DNA of 64,000 nt from Pedobacter hiemivivus (lineage in GTDB: Bacteria > Bacteroidota > Bacteroidia > Sphingobacteriales > Sphingobacteriaceae): positions 1 through 64,000 of the forward strand of contig NZ_SJSM01000011.1 of the NCBI RefSeq assembly GCF_004331685.1, in the 5' to 3' direction. The notes beneath the pieces are model-generated. The model did not search any database. It was not told where the DNA came from and saw only the letters and a program-made list of their open reading frames with translations. This document shows, one piece after another, positions 1 to 7,435 of this stretch (the stretch's first letter is position 1; the number at the start of each line of letters is the position of its first letter). The translations under genes and the position numbers were made by a program.

Positions 1-264
1 CGGCGGTGGGATATCGAGGTATTCTTTCGTTTTTTAAAACAGGAACTCAATCTAAGTCACCTTATCTCATTGAACAAGAATGGAATACAGATCATCTTAT
101 ACATGACCTTAATTGTGGCAATGATGGTCCTGATGTATAAAAAAGCTAACGACCTAAGTTATAAAACGGCTAAAAGAAGACTAGCTATGGAAGTCAGAGA
201 CCTGGCAATGGCTTTAATTGTCGTACAATGTGGAGGAGATCCTGGACTGTTTTTCAAGACATAA
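1..264 (+). CDS. IS4-family transposase, C-terminal end (5' part outside window)
   Basis: The frame is open from the first base and gives 87 residues. It starts RRWDIEVFFRFLKQEL, which fits the R-x3-E-x6-K part of the YREK signature of IS4-type DDE transposases. The signature tyrosine would lie just outside the window. The E in this motif is the third catalytic acidic residue of the family. After it comes a hydrophobic stretch (IILYMTLIVAMMVLMY) and a basic tail, as usual for IS4 C-termini. An ATG at 70 is internal and is not the true start. Whether the element is intact cannot be judged from here. Confidence 0.85.
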   Translation, partial: RRWDIEVFFRFLKQELNLSHLISLNKNGIQIILYMTLIVAMMVLMYKKANDLSYKTAKRRLAMEVRDLAMALIVVQCGGDPGLFFKT

Positions 265-269
265 AAGAA

Positions 270-293
270 ATGGTCGGAATTTCTTCCGACCAT
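270..293. terminator. Perfect 10-bp hairpin between transposase and SRPBCC gene
   Basis: The arms at 270-279 and 284-293 are exactly complementary around a TTTC loop. On the minus strand the hairpin is followed by TTCTTTTAT, so it can end the pyrE-SRPBCC transcript. On the plus strand it lies 5 bp after the transposase stop but lacks a T-run. Confidence 0.55.
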
Positions 294-335
294 GACTGGC
301 CTTTTGGCACCTCTTTTTTATAAATTTTTAATCTG

Positions 336-734
336 CTACTTCAATAGCTCGGCTAATCTTGAAGTTTGATGATCTGCCAGTTTTTGCAATGGACCTGCGG
401 CCAACATTTTCATCATCATATTCAGATCTGCCGATATAATGTGTGAAGCTGTAGTACCACCTTTACCGTTATCTGCTACTGTCCATTTTAATTCAAGATC
501 AAAAGGGGCTTTTTCTGTTGGAATAGCCGTAAGCTCTTTGTTCTCTACACGATTGGATATTTTGATAGCCAATTTTGCCATGTTTTGTATGGTAAAGCTT
601 GCTTCATCTTCCGTAGATGACCAGTTGTAAATATTCTCAGGCATCAATTGCTGATGATTATTCATGTCTGCTAAAAAAGCATATACTTTTTCTACAGGTA
701 AATTTACTTCAGTAGTACTTTCAATAACAGTCAT
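336..734 (-). CDS. SRPBCC (START-like) family protein
   Basis: 132 residues, cytosolic, no signal peptide. The N-terminus (TEVNLPVEKVYAFLADMNNH) is typical of SRPBCC/polyketide-cyclase-like folds, in which a hydrophobic cavity binds a small ligand or lipid. The C-terminal helix (LQKLADHQTSRLAELL) also fits the fold. No catalytic residues can be named and the ligand is unknown. The gene begins 5 bp after the pyrE stop, so the two are almost certainly cotranscribed. A functional link to pyrimidine synthesis is not implied. Confidence 0.8.
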   Translation of the reverse strand: MTVIESTTEVNLPVEKVYAFLADMNNHQQLMPENIYNWSSTEDEASFTIQNMAKLAIKISNRVENKELTAIPTEKAPFDLELKWTVADNGKGGTTASHIISADLNMMMKMLAAGPLQKLADHQTSRLAELLK

Positions 735-739
735 TATAA

Positions 740-1399
740 TTAGGTTAGTTTTTCTAATTCGTTAGCCCATTCAGCTGGGTTTCTACGCCATTTAGTTAAA
801 AGATCTACATCTTTTTGTGCAATAAAACTATGCTCTGCAGCATAATCAATTAATGTATTGTAGTTAGATAGTGTTGCGTACCTGCATTTTGCTGCGGCAA
901 AGTTTTCATCAGCCTGATCAAAACCATAGGTGAATATGGCAACCAATCCAGCAACAGAAAGTCCTGCTTTTCTCAATGCATCAACAGCTTGTAAGCTGCT
1001 TTTACCTGTTGAAATCAGATCTTCTATAACTACTACTCTTTGTCCCTCAATAATTTCACCTTCAATTAAGCTTCCTGTTCCGTGTTCTTTTGCTTTAGCT
1101 CTTACATAGACAAATGGTAATCCCAGTTCCTGGGCTACCAAAGCACCTTGAGGGATGCCGGCAGTGGCTACTCCCGCAATCACATCCACAGAACCAAATT
1201 CTTCCTGGATTAATTGCGTAAGTTTTTGTCTGATGTAAGTTCTAACAGATGGATGGGAAAGGGTGATCCTATTGTCACAATAAATAGGAGATTTCCAACC
1301 TGAAGCCCATGTGAATGGGTTATTTGGTTGTAACTTTATTGCTTTTATTTGTAATAAAAATTCAGCTACCTTTAATTCAATATCACTTTTATTATACAT
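740..1399 (-). CDS. pyrE: Orotate phosphoribosyltransferase
   Basis: Converts orotate and PRPP to orotidine 5'-phosphate in de novo UMP synthesis. 219 residues, a normal length. The PRPP-binding motif VVVIEDLISTGKS is at residues 122-134. The flexible catalytic loop (VRAKAKEHGTGSLIEG) and the FTWASGWKSPIYCDNR segment, which is common to PyrE, are both present. The ATG follows a TAnnTTTG box by only 4 nt, so the mRNA may be leaderless. First gene of a two-gene operon with the SRPBCC protein. Confidence 0.96.
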   Translation of the reverse strand: MYNKSDIELKVAEFLLQIKAIKLQPNNPFTWASGWKSPIYCDNRITLSHPSVRTYIRQKLTQLIQEEFGSVDVIAGVATAGIPQGALVAQELGLPFVYVRAKAKEHGTGSLIEGEIIEGQRVVVIEDLISTGKSSLQAVDALRKAGLSVAGLVAIFTYGFDQADENFAAAKCRYATLSNYNTLIDYAAEHSFIAQKDVDLLTKWRRNPAEWANELEKLT

Positions 1400-1403
1400 G
1401 GCG

Positions 1404-1436
1404 CAAAAATACGGATTTCTTTACAATTTGTGTCAA
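1404..1436 (-). promoter_or_regulatory. Promoter of pyrE (Bacteroidota type)
   Basis: Read on the minus strand, TATTTTTG at 1411-1404 matches the TAnnTTTG -7 consensus. TTGAC at 1436-1432 can serve as the -33 element, about 22 bp upstream. Transcription would start at or next to the ATG (1399). Confidence 0.6.
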
Positions 1437-1502
1437 CTCTACCCTAAACTATATGATTAAGGAGTGTAGACAATTGAAGAAAATGCTCGGTTAAATAATT
1501 AA

Positions 1503-1673
1503 TTCCTATGGAGCCAAATATCGTTAATTAAAACTGCTGGTAAAAGTTATTTTTTGGCTTTGGTTGATAATCAGTGTGATAAAGAATTTATTGAGAAGTT
1601 ATGCGAATTGCCTGATGGTGATGAGGGGGCTTTATTAAATTTGGTTGGTGGGTGTTATTTCTGCCTTGTATAA
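1503..1673 (+). pseudogene. Decayed coding remnant, unknown family
   Basis: This is the largest content of the roughly 390-bp gap between pyrE and the sigma factor. An open frame of 56 codons has no ATG. It reads as protein-like, with acidic and hydrophobic alternation (KTAGKSYFLALVDNQ, then DKEFIEKLCELPDGDEGALL). The same frame continues upstream through a TAA at 1500 and a TAG at 1467, with more protein-like sequence (TIEENARLNN) between them. That suggests a gene broken by nonsense changes. I do not recognise the family, and chance openness cannot be excluded. Confidence 0.35.
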
Positions 1674-1793
1674 AATTTCATTCTGTATATCGGTCTTTTT
1701 TTGGTGGAAACCTCGGTTGTTTAACCTGGGCTAGTCTTTTCGAATATGTCTATGGAACTTTGTCTTCTGGTCACACAAAAGATAGCGTTTTAT

Positions 1794-2654
1794 ATGAAGG
1801 AAATTAAGATAGAAAGATCGATTACCAGGCGCGGCGAGGATTCGTTAGCGCGTTACTTACAGGAGATATCAAGGTTTCCATTGCTTAATGTAGAAGAGGA
1901 AGTAATATTGGCCAAAAAGATCAGTTCCGGAGATAAAGCTGCATTGGAAAGACTGGTGAATTGTAATTTACGTTTTGTGGTGTCAGTTGCTAAAAAATAT
2001 GAAATAGAGGGAATGCCCTTGGTTGATCTGATTTCGGAAGGGAACATAGGCTTGGTAAAAGCGGCAAAACGTTTTGATGAAAGCAGAGGTTTTAAATTTA
2101 TTTCTTACGCTGTTTGGTGGATTAGACAAGCGATTTTGTATAGTATTGGGACCCATAAGCGGATGATTCGCTTACCTATGAATCAGTTGAGCGGCATCAT
2201 GGATTTATGGAAGTCGGAAGGTTTGTTGGAGCAGCAGCTACAGCGTTTACCTACTTTAGCCGAGTTGACTGAATTTATGGAACTTCCGGACGAGCGGGTG
2301 CTTGATTATCTATCTAATTCTGGTGATGTTTTTTCATTAGACCTGCCATTAGAGGATGCGGAGGACAGCCCGATTGTGAATGTAATGACCGATCCGATGG
2401 CAATGCCGCCTGATGCTGGCTTGGAAAAGGAAGCTTTTTATATCAATATTCAGCGAATCATGAATTTGCTGAGTCCGCGCGATCAGAATATTCTTCGGCT
2501 AGCTTATGGGATGGGAGGCGGCAGACCATTGCAAAATGAGGACATCAGTAATTTAATGGGATTGAGTTCAGAAACTATTCGCAGAGCTAAACAGAAAGCC
2601 TTGTTTAAATTGCGCGAAATGAAAGAGGTAAAAATGATGTTGCAATATCTGTAA
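1794..2654 (+). CDS. Divergent RpoD/SigA-type sigma-70 factor
   Basis: 286 residues from the ATG at 1794. That start aligns with the MRQLKI-type start of Bacteroidota RpoD; an upstream ATG at 1746 would add 16 unmatched residues. Region 1.2 is SLARYLQEISRFPLL. Regions 2.1-2.4 are strongly conserved (NLRFVVSVAKKY, GFKFISYAVWWIRQAIL). Regions 3 and 4 are much less so: the recognition helix reads SSETIRRAKQKALFKLR, where the housekeeping protein normally has a TRERVRQIKEKA-like sequence. It is therefore probably an alternative group 2-like sigma factor with its own -33 preference. Monocistronic. Confidence 0.88.
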   Translation: MKEIKIERSITRRGEDSLARYLQEISRFPLLNVEEEVILAKKISSGDKAALERLVNCNLRFVVSVAKKYEIEGMPLVDLISEGNIGLVKAAKRFDESRGFKFISYAVWWIRQAILYSIGTHKRMIRLPMNQLSGIMDLWKSEGLLEQQLQRLPTLAELTEFMELPDERVLDYLSNSGDVFSLDLPLEDAEDSPIVNVMTDPMAMPPDAGLEKEAFYINIQRIMNLLSPRDQNILRLAYGMGGGRPLQNEDISNLMGLSSETIRRAKQKALFKLREMKEVKMMLQYL

Positions 2655-2767
2655 TAGTACCTTATTTATTTCGTGGTAATTCTGTACTTTTAAAAATTGA
2701 TTTTCATCGGTAAAATGTGCATTAGAACAGGTATGGACAATCATTTTTAAAATATTGGTAACGAACT

Positions 2768-3388
2768 ATGAAGACTTACAGGATTTATATCAACGATAAT
2801 ACACTATATATAACGGATGCTGTTCCAGATTTATCTGTAGAATTTGAACGTTTAAGTGTTGTGGGCTTTGATTTTTCGACATTTTATAAACAAGTAAATG
2901 GTATATCTGGTAAATCATACTTGTTACTTGATCCAGACCCAAAGAGCTTGTTCAAAAAAATAAAAAATAGCTGTTTAATTATTAAAGCAGCCGGTGGATT
3001 GGTGGCCAATGCCAAAGGGAATTACCTTTTTATTTTCAGGAATAAAAAATGGGATTTGCCAAAGGGGAAGGTCGAAACTGGAGAGAAAATGAAAGAGGCT
3101 GCATTGCGTGAAGTAGAGGAAGAGTGTGGTGTAAAGATCTTTAGCAATGATGAAAAGTTATGTAAAACCTATCATGTGTATACATTAGGAGCCAAAATAG
3201 TTTTAAAGAAAACCAATTGGTATAGCATGACGGTTAAAGGGGTTCCAAAGCTGATTCCACAAAAAGAAGAAGGAATCACTAAAGCTTGTTGGTTAAGTAG
3301 AACCGAATTGGCCCCTGTCCTGAAAAATACCTATCCTTCTATCGTACAGGTATTGGAAGTTGGAGATATTGTACTCTTAGGATTATAA
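2768..3388 (+). CDS. Nudix hydrolase
   Basis: 206 residues. A complete Nudix box (G-x5-E-x7-REVEEECGV) lies at about residues 100-122, with all metal-binding glutamates present. This predicts Mg2+-dependent hydrolysis of a nucleoside diphosphate linked to another group. About 70 residues without a recognised domain precede it. They are rich in beta-type sequence and could be a substrate or dimerisation module. The substrate cannot be read from the sequence. Convergent with coaD. Confidence 0.88.
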   Translation: MKTYRIYINDNTLYITDAVPDLSVEFERLSVVGFDFSTFYKQVNGISGKSYLLLDPDPKSLFKKIKNSCLIIKAAGGLVANAKGNYLFIFRNKKWDLPKGKVETGEKMKEAALREVEEECGVKIFSNDEKLCKTYHVYTLGAKIVLKKTNWYSMTVKGVPKLIPQKEEGITKACWLSRTELAPVLKNTYPSIVQVLEVGDIVLLGL

Positions 3389-3396
3389 AATATGCG

Positions 3397-3434
3397 CAAG
3401 AGGACTGCCTTTATAAAAAAGGAAGTGCCTCTTG
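3397..3434. terminator. Imperfect convergent hairpin between Nudix gene and coaD
   Basis: CAAGAGG and CCTCTTG arms with an inner CCTTT/AAAGG pairing enclose a short A-rich loop. It sits between two convergent stop codons and overlaps the last codons of coaD, so it may end both transcripts. Confidence 0.45.
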
Positions 3435-3872
3435 TGGTAAAAATTGACTTACATTTCCATTGTTGCGCAAGATGTCGCGGACAATGGTTGAGCTGATCGC
3501 AGAATATTCAGGTTTGCTCAATATAAAGATGGTTTCCATTTCAGGCATCATAGTTTGGTTGATTTGTGCAATGGCTCTTTCATATTCAAAATCTCCCACA
3601 GAGCGAATCCCTCTGACCATGTATTTTGCATTTATTTTTTTGCAAAAATCTACTGTTAAGCCTTCATAAAGTTGCACCTCGACCTGTGCTGTGTCAGCAA
3701 AAACTGTTTTTACAATCTCTTCACGCTGCGCTGCGGATAAAAAGCTTTGCTTTGAACTGTTCAGTCCAATGCCCACTACAATTTTATCGAATAGGGGTAA
3801 GGCGCGCTTTAATATATCTACGTGAGCGATGGTTATAGGATCGAATGAACCGGGAAAAAGTGCAATCTTCAT
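3411..3872 (-). CDS. coaD: Phosphopantetheine adenylyltransferase
   Basis: Transfers AMP from ATP to 4'-phosphopantetheine, the penultimate step of CoA synthesis. From the ATG at 3872 the protein is 153 residues. It starts MKIALFPGSFDPITIAH, which holds the nucleotidyltransferase (T/H)xGH-like motif (His17). The signature ISSTIVR occurs near the C-terminus. A longer frame up to 3914 would overlap rsmD and add 14 unrelated residues, so 3872 is preferred. Only 4 bp separate it from rsmD. Confidence 0.95.
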   Translation of the reverse strand: MKIALFPGSFDPITIAHVDILKRALPLFDKIVVGIGLNSSKQSFLSAAQREEIVKTVFADTAQVEVQLYEGLTVDFCKKINAKYMVRGIRSVGDFEYERAIAQINQTMMPEMETIFILSKPEYSAISSTIVRDILRNNGNVSQFLPQEALPFL

Positions 3873-3876
3873 AGGG

Positions 3877-4413
3877 TTAGATTTTTTCAAAAAAACTGAA
3901 AGAGGAATTGCCATACCTTCTGGTTTCTTTATAACCCGGTTGGTCTTTCATCTTTAGTAAAGATGGGTGTTCTACTATTAATAAGCCGTTATCAGTAAGT
4001 AAATTGTTCTTCATGACCAGTTCCGGTATCAATGGAATGGTTGGTAAGTCGTAGGGCGGATCTGCAAAAATGATTTGGTAGGTATCCTGGTGATTTTCCA
4101 AAAATTTAAAAACATCGGCTTTTTGGACGTCTATTTCTGGTAGGTCGTACTTTTTAATCACTGATTTTACCCAGTATACACAGCCTGAATGCTTGTCTAC
4201 CGCAGTGACTTGTTTTATTCCTCTTGATGCAAATTCAATGCTAACGTTGCCAGTTCCGCAAAACAGATCAAGTACCCTGCATTCTTCAAAATCGTAAGTA
4301 TTGTACAGGATATTAAAAAGTGCTTCTTTGGCCATATCCGTGGTGGGCCTTACCGGTAAACTTTCTGGAGCATTAAGGCGAATGCCTTTTAATTTTCCTC
4401 CTATTATTCGCAT
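3877..4413 (-). CDS. rsmD: 16S rRNA (guanine966-N2)-methyltransferase
   Basis: Methylates G966 of 16S rRNA in the assembled small-subunit particle, using S-adenosylmethionine. 178 residues. It begins MRIIGGKLKGIRL and has the RPTTD...EALFNIL segment characteristic of RsmD. The SAM-binding loop DLFCGTG is at residues 49-55 and the catalytic DPPY motif at 118-121. It overlaps the DUF3822 gene by 10 bp and leads directly into coaD. rsmD next to coaD is a common bacterial arrangement. Confidence 0.95.
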   Translation of the reverse strand: MRIIGGKLKGIRLNAPESLPVRPTTDMAKEALFNILYNTYDFEECRVLDLFCGTGNVSIEFASRGIKQVTAVDKHSGCVYWVKSVIKKYDLPEIDVQKADVFKFLENHQDTYQIIFADPPYDLPTIPLIPELVMKNNLLTDNGLLIVEHPSLLKMKDQPGYKETRRYGNSSFSFFEKI

Positions 4414-5234
4414 AAATCAAGGGCTAGTAAGCTGCTGTAATAATGAGCAGGCATATCATCTAATATTTTGTGGTCTATTTCTTTAGCAGGAGGCAAATTG
4501 AAATTGATGTCGCTAAAGTACTTTGCTATACATTGATAGTAATCATCTCCCGAATGTATAATGCCACTTAATTGGATCTCCGTGTCGGCTGTATTGATGT
4601 TAAGCTGGTTAACGATCAATAAAAGATAGTAATTAAACTCTTCGGCGTTATCGGTCTGGTAATAATTTTGAAAGATCAACTTTTCACCGGTACGATACAA
4701 AGCATTGAAGGAAGATGCAGTGAAATCTAGCAACAGGCTCGTTTTGTTGTTTTGAGCTGCAAGTGCCAGTACAGGTGCATTTTGAGTATACAATTTGCAA
4801 TTGTTTAGCGATGCGGCCAATGTTTCCTCTGTAAATTGTTGAAGGGTAAAGATGGAAGTAAAACCAAATGTTTTAAATGGCCTGGTATATAGGTTGTTTG
4901 ACGGTGCTTCGGTAAAGAATTTAGCATATTGGTTGAGCTGTTCTGGATCAAACAGTTCATTAGGAATATTGATGGAATTCTCTGTGTATACAGCAGCTTT
5001 AATTTCTTTAAAAGCTAAGGTTAAGTAAACATCATTTTTAAGTTTAGCGGCCAGCATTGCCGGTACATTGTCACATTCCTGCTCATCATAAACTGCTTTA
5101 AGTTGTCTGCTGCCCTTATCTATGATTGCATAAGAGAAACTATCTGGTGTTATTTTTAACAACAGGTCGCAATCTGCAGCCGTATTCAGGTCAAAATCAG
5201 GATCAACCAATAGTATGCTGTTTTTATTATCCAT
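4404..5234 (-). CDS. DUF3822 family protein
   Basis: 276 residues, cytosolic, no signal peptide. Resembles the DUF3822 family, which in Bacteroidota usually sits upstream of rsmD. The text has the feel of an actin/hexokinase-like fold (SILLVDPDFDLN, TSLLLDFTASSFNALY), but no motif proves this. The function is unknown. The 10-bp overlap with rsmD shows tight cotranscription, so a role linked to ribosome or CoA housekeeping is possible but only inferred. Confidence 0.75.
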   Translation of the reverse strand: MDNKNSILLVDPDFDLNTAADCDLLLKITPDSFSYAIIDKGSRQLKAVYDEQECDNVPAMLAAKLKNDVYLTLAFKEIKAAVYTENSINIPNELFDPEQLNQYAKFFTEAPSNNLYTRPFKTFGFTSIFTLQQFTEETLAASLNNCKLYTQNAPVLALAAQNNKTSLLLDFTASSFNALYRTGEKLIFQNYYQTDNAEEFNYYLLLIVNQLNINTADTEIQLSGIIHSGDDYYQCIAKYFSDINFNLPPAKEIDHKILDDMPAHYYSSLLALDLCE

Positions 5235-5239
5235 ATTAG

Positions 5240-5247
5240 CAAAATTA
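5240..5247 (-). promoter_or_regulatory. -7 box of the DUF3822-rsmD-coaD operon
   Basis: On the minus strand TAATTTTG fits TAnnTTTG and ends 5 nt before the ATG at 5234, implying a leaderless or nearly leaderless mRNA. No clear -33 element was seen. Confidence 0.5.
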
Positions 5248-5286
5248 ATCCTTTTTTCTATAAGATCACCATCGCATATTTGTTAA

Positions 5287-6729
5287 ATGGATAAAGCAGC
5301 AATTATTGCCCAATCTTACGAATTTACGCCGACTGCTGAACAGCTTTCTTTTTGTAAAGAAATGGCTTCCTTTTTGTCGCAGGACTTGGATAATCAGTGT
5401 TTTATATTACGCGGTTATGCGGGGACGGGTAAAACGACTTCGGTAGGCGCTTTGGTAAAGGCTTTGGCAAAATTTAAAATCCGTTCGGTATTAATGGCAC
5501 CTACAGGAAGGGCTGCGAAGGTAATGAGCAATTACACGGGTAAAAAAGCACTAACTATTCATAAAAAAATATATAGAAAAAAGTCGGCCGTTTCGACGGA
5601 TCTTACCTTTCAGCTGGCACCGAACTTGGCCGAACATACGCTTTTTATCATTGATGAGGCTTCGATGATTGCCGATGAGTGGATTACGCATACTGGTTCT
5701 TCCTTTTTAAAGGATCTTATGGAATTTGTGTACAATGGAAAAAACTGTGCGGCTTTATTTGTGGGTGATACCGCTCAGTTGCCACCAGTCGGCAGTATTG
5801 ATAGTCCGGCTTTAAATCCAGCATATATCGCATCAAAGTTTGGTGTCCAGGTTAAAACTGTTGAGCTGAAAGAAGTGGTGCGTCAGGAAAAGAAATCGGG
5901 GATATTGGCCAATGCGACCATGCTGCGTAAGCTGATTAATGATTTGGAAGCGGATAGTGATGGAGAGGTAATTCTGCCTAAATTTATCACTAAAAACTAT
6001 AAAGATATTTTCAGGATGACAGGCCTAAAACTGGTTGAGGGCTTGGAGTATGCTTATAGTAAGTTTGGCATTGAAAACTCCCTGGTTGTTTGCAGGTCTA
6101 ATAAATCTGCCAATGTGTACAATCAACAGATTAGGGCGAGGTTGCTTTACCGGGAGGAGGAGCTTACTGGTGGCGACCAGATTATGGTGGTCAGGAATAA
6201 TTACTTTTGGCTGCCCGAAAATGAATCTGCCGCTTTTATTGCTAATGGAGATATGGCCAAAGTGGTAAGGGTAAGAAATACCGAGGAACGTTATGGCTTT
6301 CGTTTTTCTGAGGTGCAATTGGAGTTTATGGATTTTCCAGATGTGGGGCTGGTTACCTGTAAAGTGATGCTGGATACGCTGACTATAGAAGCACCTAATT
6401 TATCCTACGAACAGGGAAATAAGCTATTTGAACAGCTGAATATCGATTATGAGCATATCAAAAATAAGCGGGATAGATTTAATGCAATTAAAGAGGATCC
6501 TTATTTTAATGCGCTGCAAATTAAGTTTGCCTATGCGGTAACTTGTCACAAAGCTCAGGGTGGACAATGGGATGCTGTATTTGTTGATCAGGGTTATTTA
6601 ACGGATGAAATGGTAGACATGGATTTCTTAAGATGGCTATATACTGGGGTGACAAGAGCGAAAAGAGAATTATTTTTAGTAAATTTTGCTGCTAACTTAT
6701 TTTTGGCTCCTGCCGAGGATCAATTTTAA
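5287..6729 (+). CDS. RecD-like SF1 helicase/AAA ATPase
   Basis: 480 residues. Walker A GYAGTGKT is at 43-50, Walker B IIDEAS near 121-126, and a C-terminal UvrD_C_2-type motif (YAVTCHKAQGGQWD) near residue 417. The protein has the domain order of stand-alone RecD/Dda-like 5'-3' helicases, without RecB or RecC partners nearby. Probably unwinds DNA in repair or replication restart. A near-consensus -7 box (CATATTTG, 5275-5282) lies 4 nt before the ATG. The next gene starts 19 bp downstream. Confidence 0.88.
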   Translation: MDKAAIIAQSYEFTPTAEQLSFCKEMASFLSQDLDNQCFILRGYAGTGKTTSVGALVKALAKFKIRSVLMAPTGRAAKVMSNYTGKKALTIHKKIYRKKSAVSTDLTFQLAPNLAEHTLFIIDEASMIADEWITHTGSSFLKDLMEFVYNGKNCAALFVGDTAQLPPVGSIDSPALNPAYIASKFGVQVKTVELKEVVRQEKKSGILANATMLRKLINDLEADSDGEVILPKFITKNYKDIFRMTGLKLVEGLEYAYSKFGIENSLVVCRSNKSANVYNQQIRARLLYREEELTGGDQIMVVRNNYFWLPENESAAFIANGDMAKVVRVRNTEERYGFRFSEVQLEFMDFPDVGLVTCKVMLDTLTIEAPNLSYEQGNKLFEQLNIDYEHIKNKRDRFNAIKEDPYFNALQIKFAYAVTCHKAQGGQWDAVFVDQGYLTDEMVDMDFLRWLYTGVTRAKRELFLVNFAANLFLAPAEDQF

Positions 6730-6748
6730 ATTTTAAAAAACTGTAATT

Positions 6749-7435
6749 ATGAGATTTGCATATTCTATTAAACAAAAAATGAAGATCGCAATGTTGTTGT
6801 TCTGCATCATGGCCTGCACCTTGTTGATTCGTTTTTTGGAGGATAAAAGTGTAAAGAGTATGAATGAGTCATTTGTCTCGATGTACAATGATAGGCTGAT
6901 CCCTGCAACTGATTTGTTTTATGTGGCCGAGAATGCTTACTTAAAAAAATCTTTGTTTGAAGATGCTTTGTATGGATCAGATCAACTTTTTGATGCTGCA
7001 AGCCTGAAGTTACAATTGAGTAAGCTAAACCTTTCTACTGATTCATTGATTAATAAGTATGGTAAAACTTTTCTGGTGAAGCAGGAAAAGGAACAATTGG
7101 AGGCACTTAAAAAAGGTCTTGAAAGTACAGTAGGTGTAGAAAATAGAATATTGGCTATTGCAACAGCTCAAAGTGTAGAAGAGGCCAGAAAGCTCTACAA
7201 TAATGAGGGAAGGGAATCGTCAAACCAAACAATAAAGAAATTATCGGCACTGATGAGTATTCAGAAACAGATAGCGGAAGAGTTAATCAAGGATTCGGCC
7301 TTCATGGTGTCCGGCAATAAACTGTATTCTAGCTTCCAGGTAGTTCTGGCCATTGTTATTGGTATTTTAATCGTAGGGATTGTATTTACTTCTAATGTGG
7401 TAAAGATTAACAATGAGAAGTTTAATTTGAATTAA
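6749..7435 (+). CDS. Membrane four-helix-bundle (4HB-MCP-like) sensor without output domain
   Basis: 228 residues. A transmembrane helix near residues 11-28 is followed by a long helical extracytoplasmic region (NDRLIPATDLFYVAENAYLKKSLFEDALYG is typical of 4HB-MCP). A second transmembrane helix lies near 200-218 (VVLAIVIGILIVGIVF). The protein stops 10 residues later. The ligand-binding part of a chemoreceptor or kinase is thus present without HAMP, kinase or methyl-accepting domains. Its stop codon overlaps that of the convergent histidine kinase. Partner unknown. Confidence 0.75.
   Translation: MRFAYSIKQKMKIAMLLFCIMACTLLIRFLEDKSVKSMNESFVSMYNDRLIPATDLFYVAENAYLKKSLFEDALYGSDQLFDAASLKLQLSKLNLSTDSLINKYGKTFLVKQEKEQLEALKKGLESTVGVENRILAIATAQSVEEARKLYNNEGRESSNQTIKKLSALMSIQKQIAEELIKDSAFMVSGNKLYSSFQVVLAIVIGILIVGIVFTSNVVKINNEKFNLN

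Noticed and set aside
1..300. Complete insertion sequence
   Set aside because: Only the transposase 3' end is inside the window; no inverted repeat pair or target duplication can be defined.
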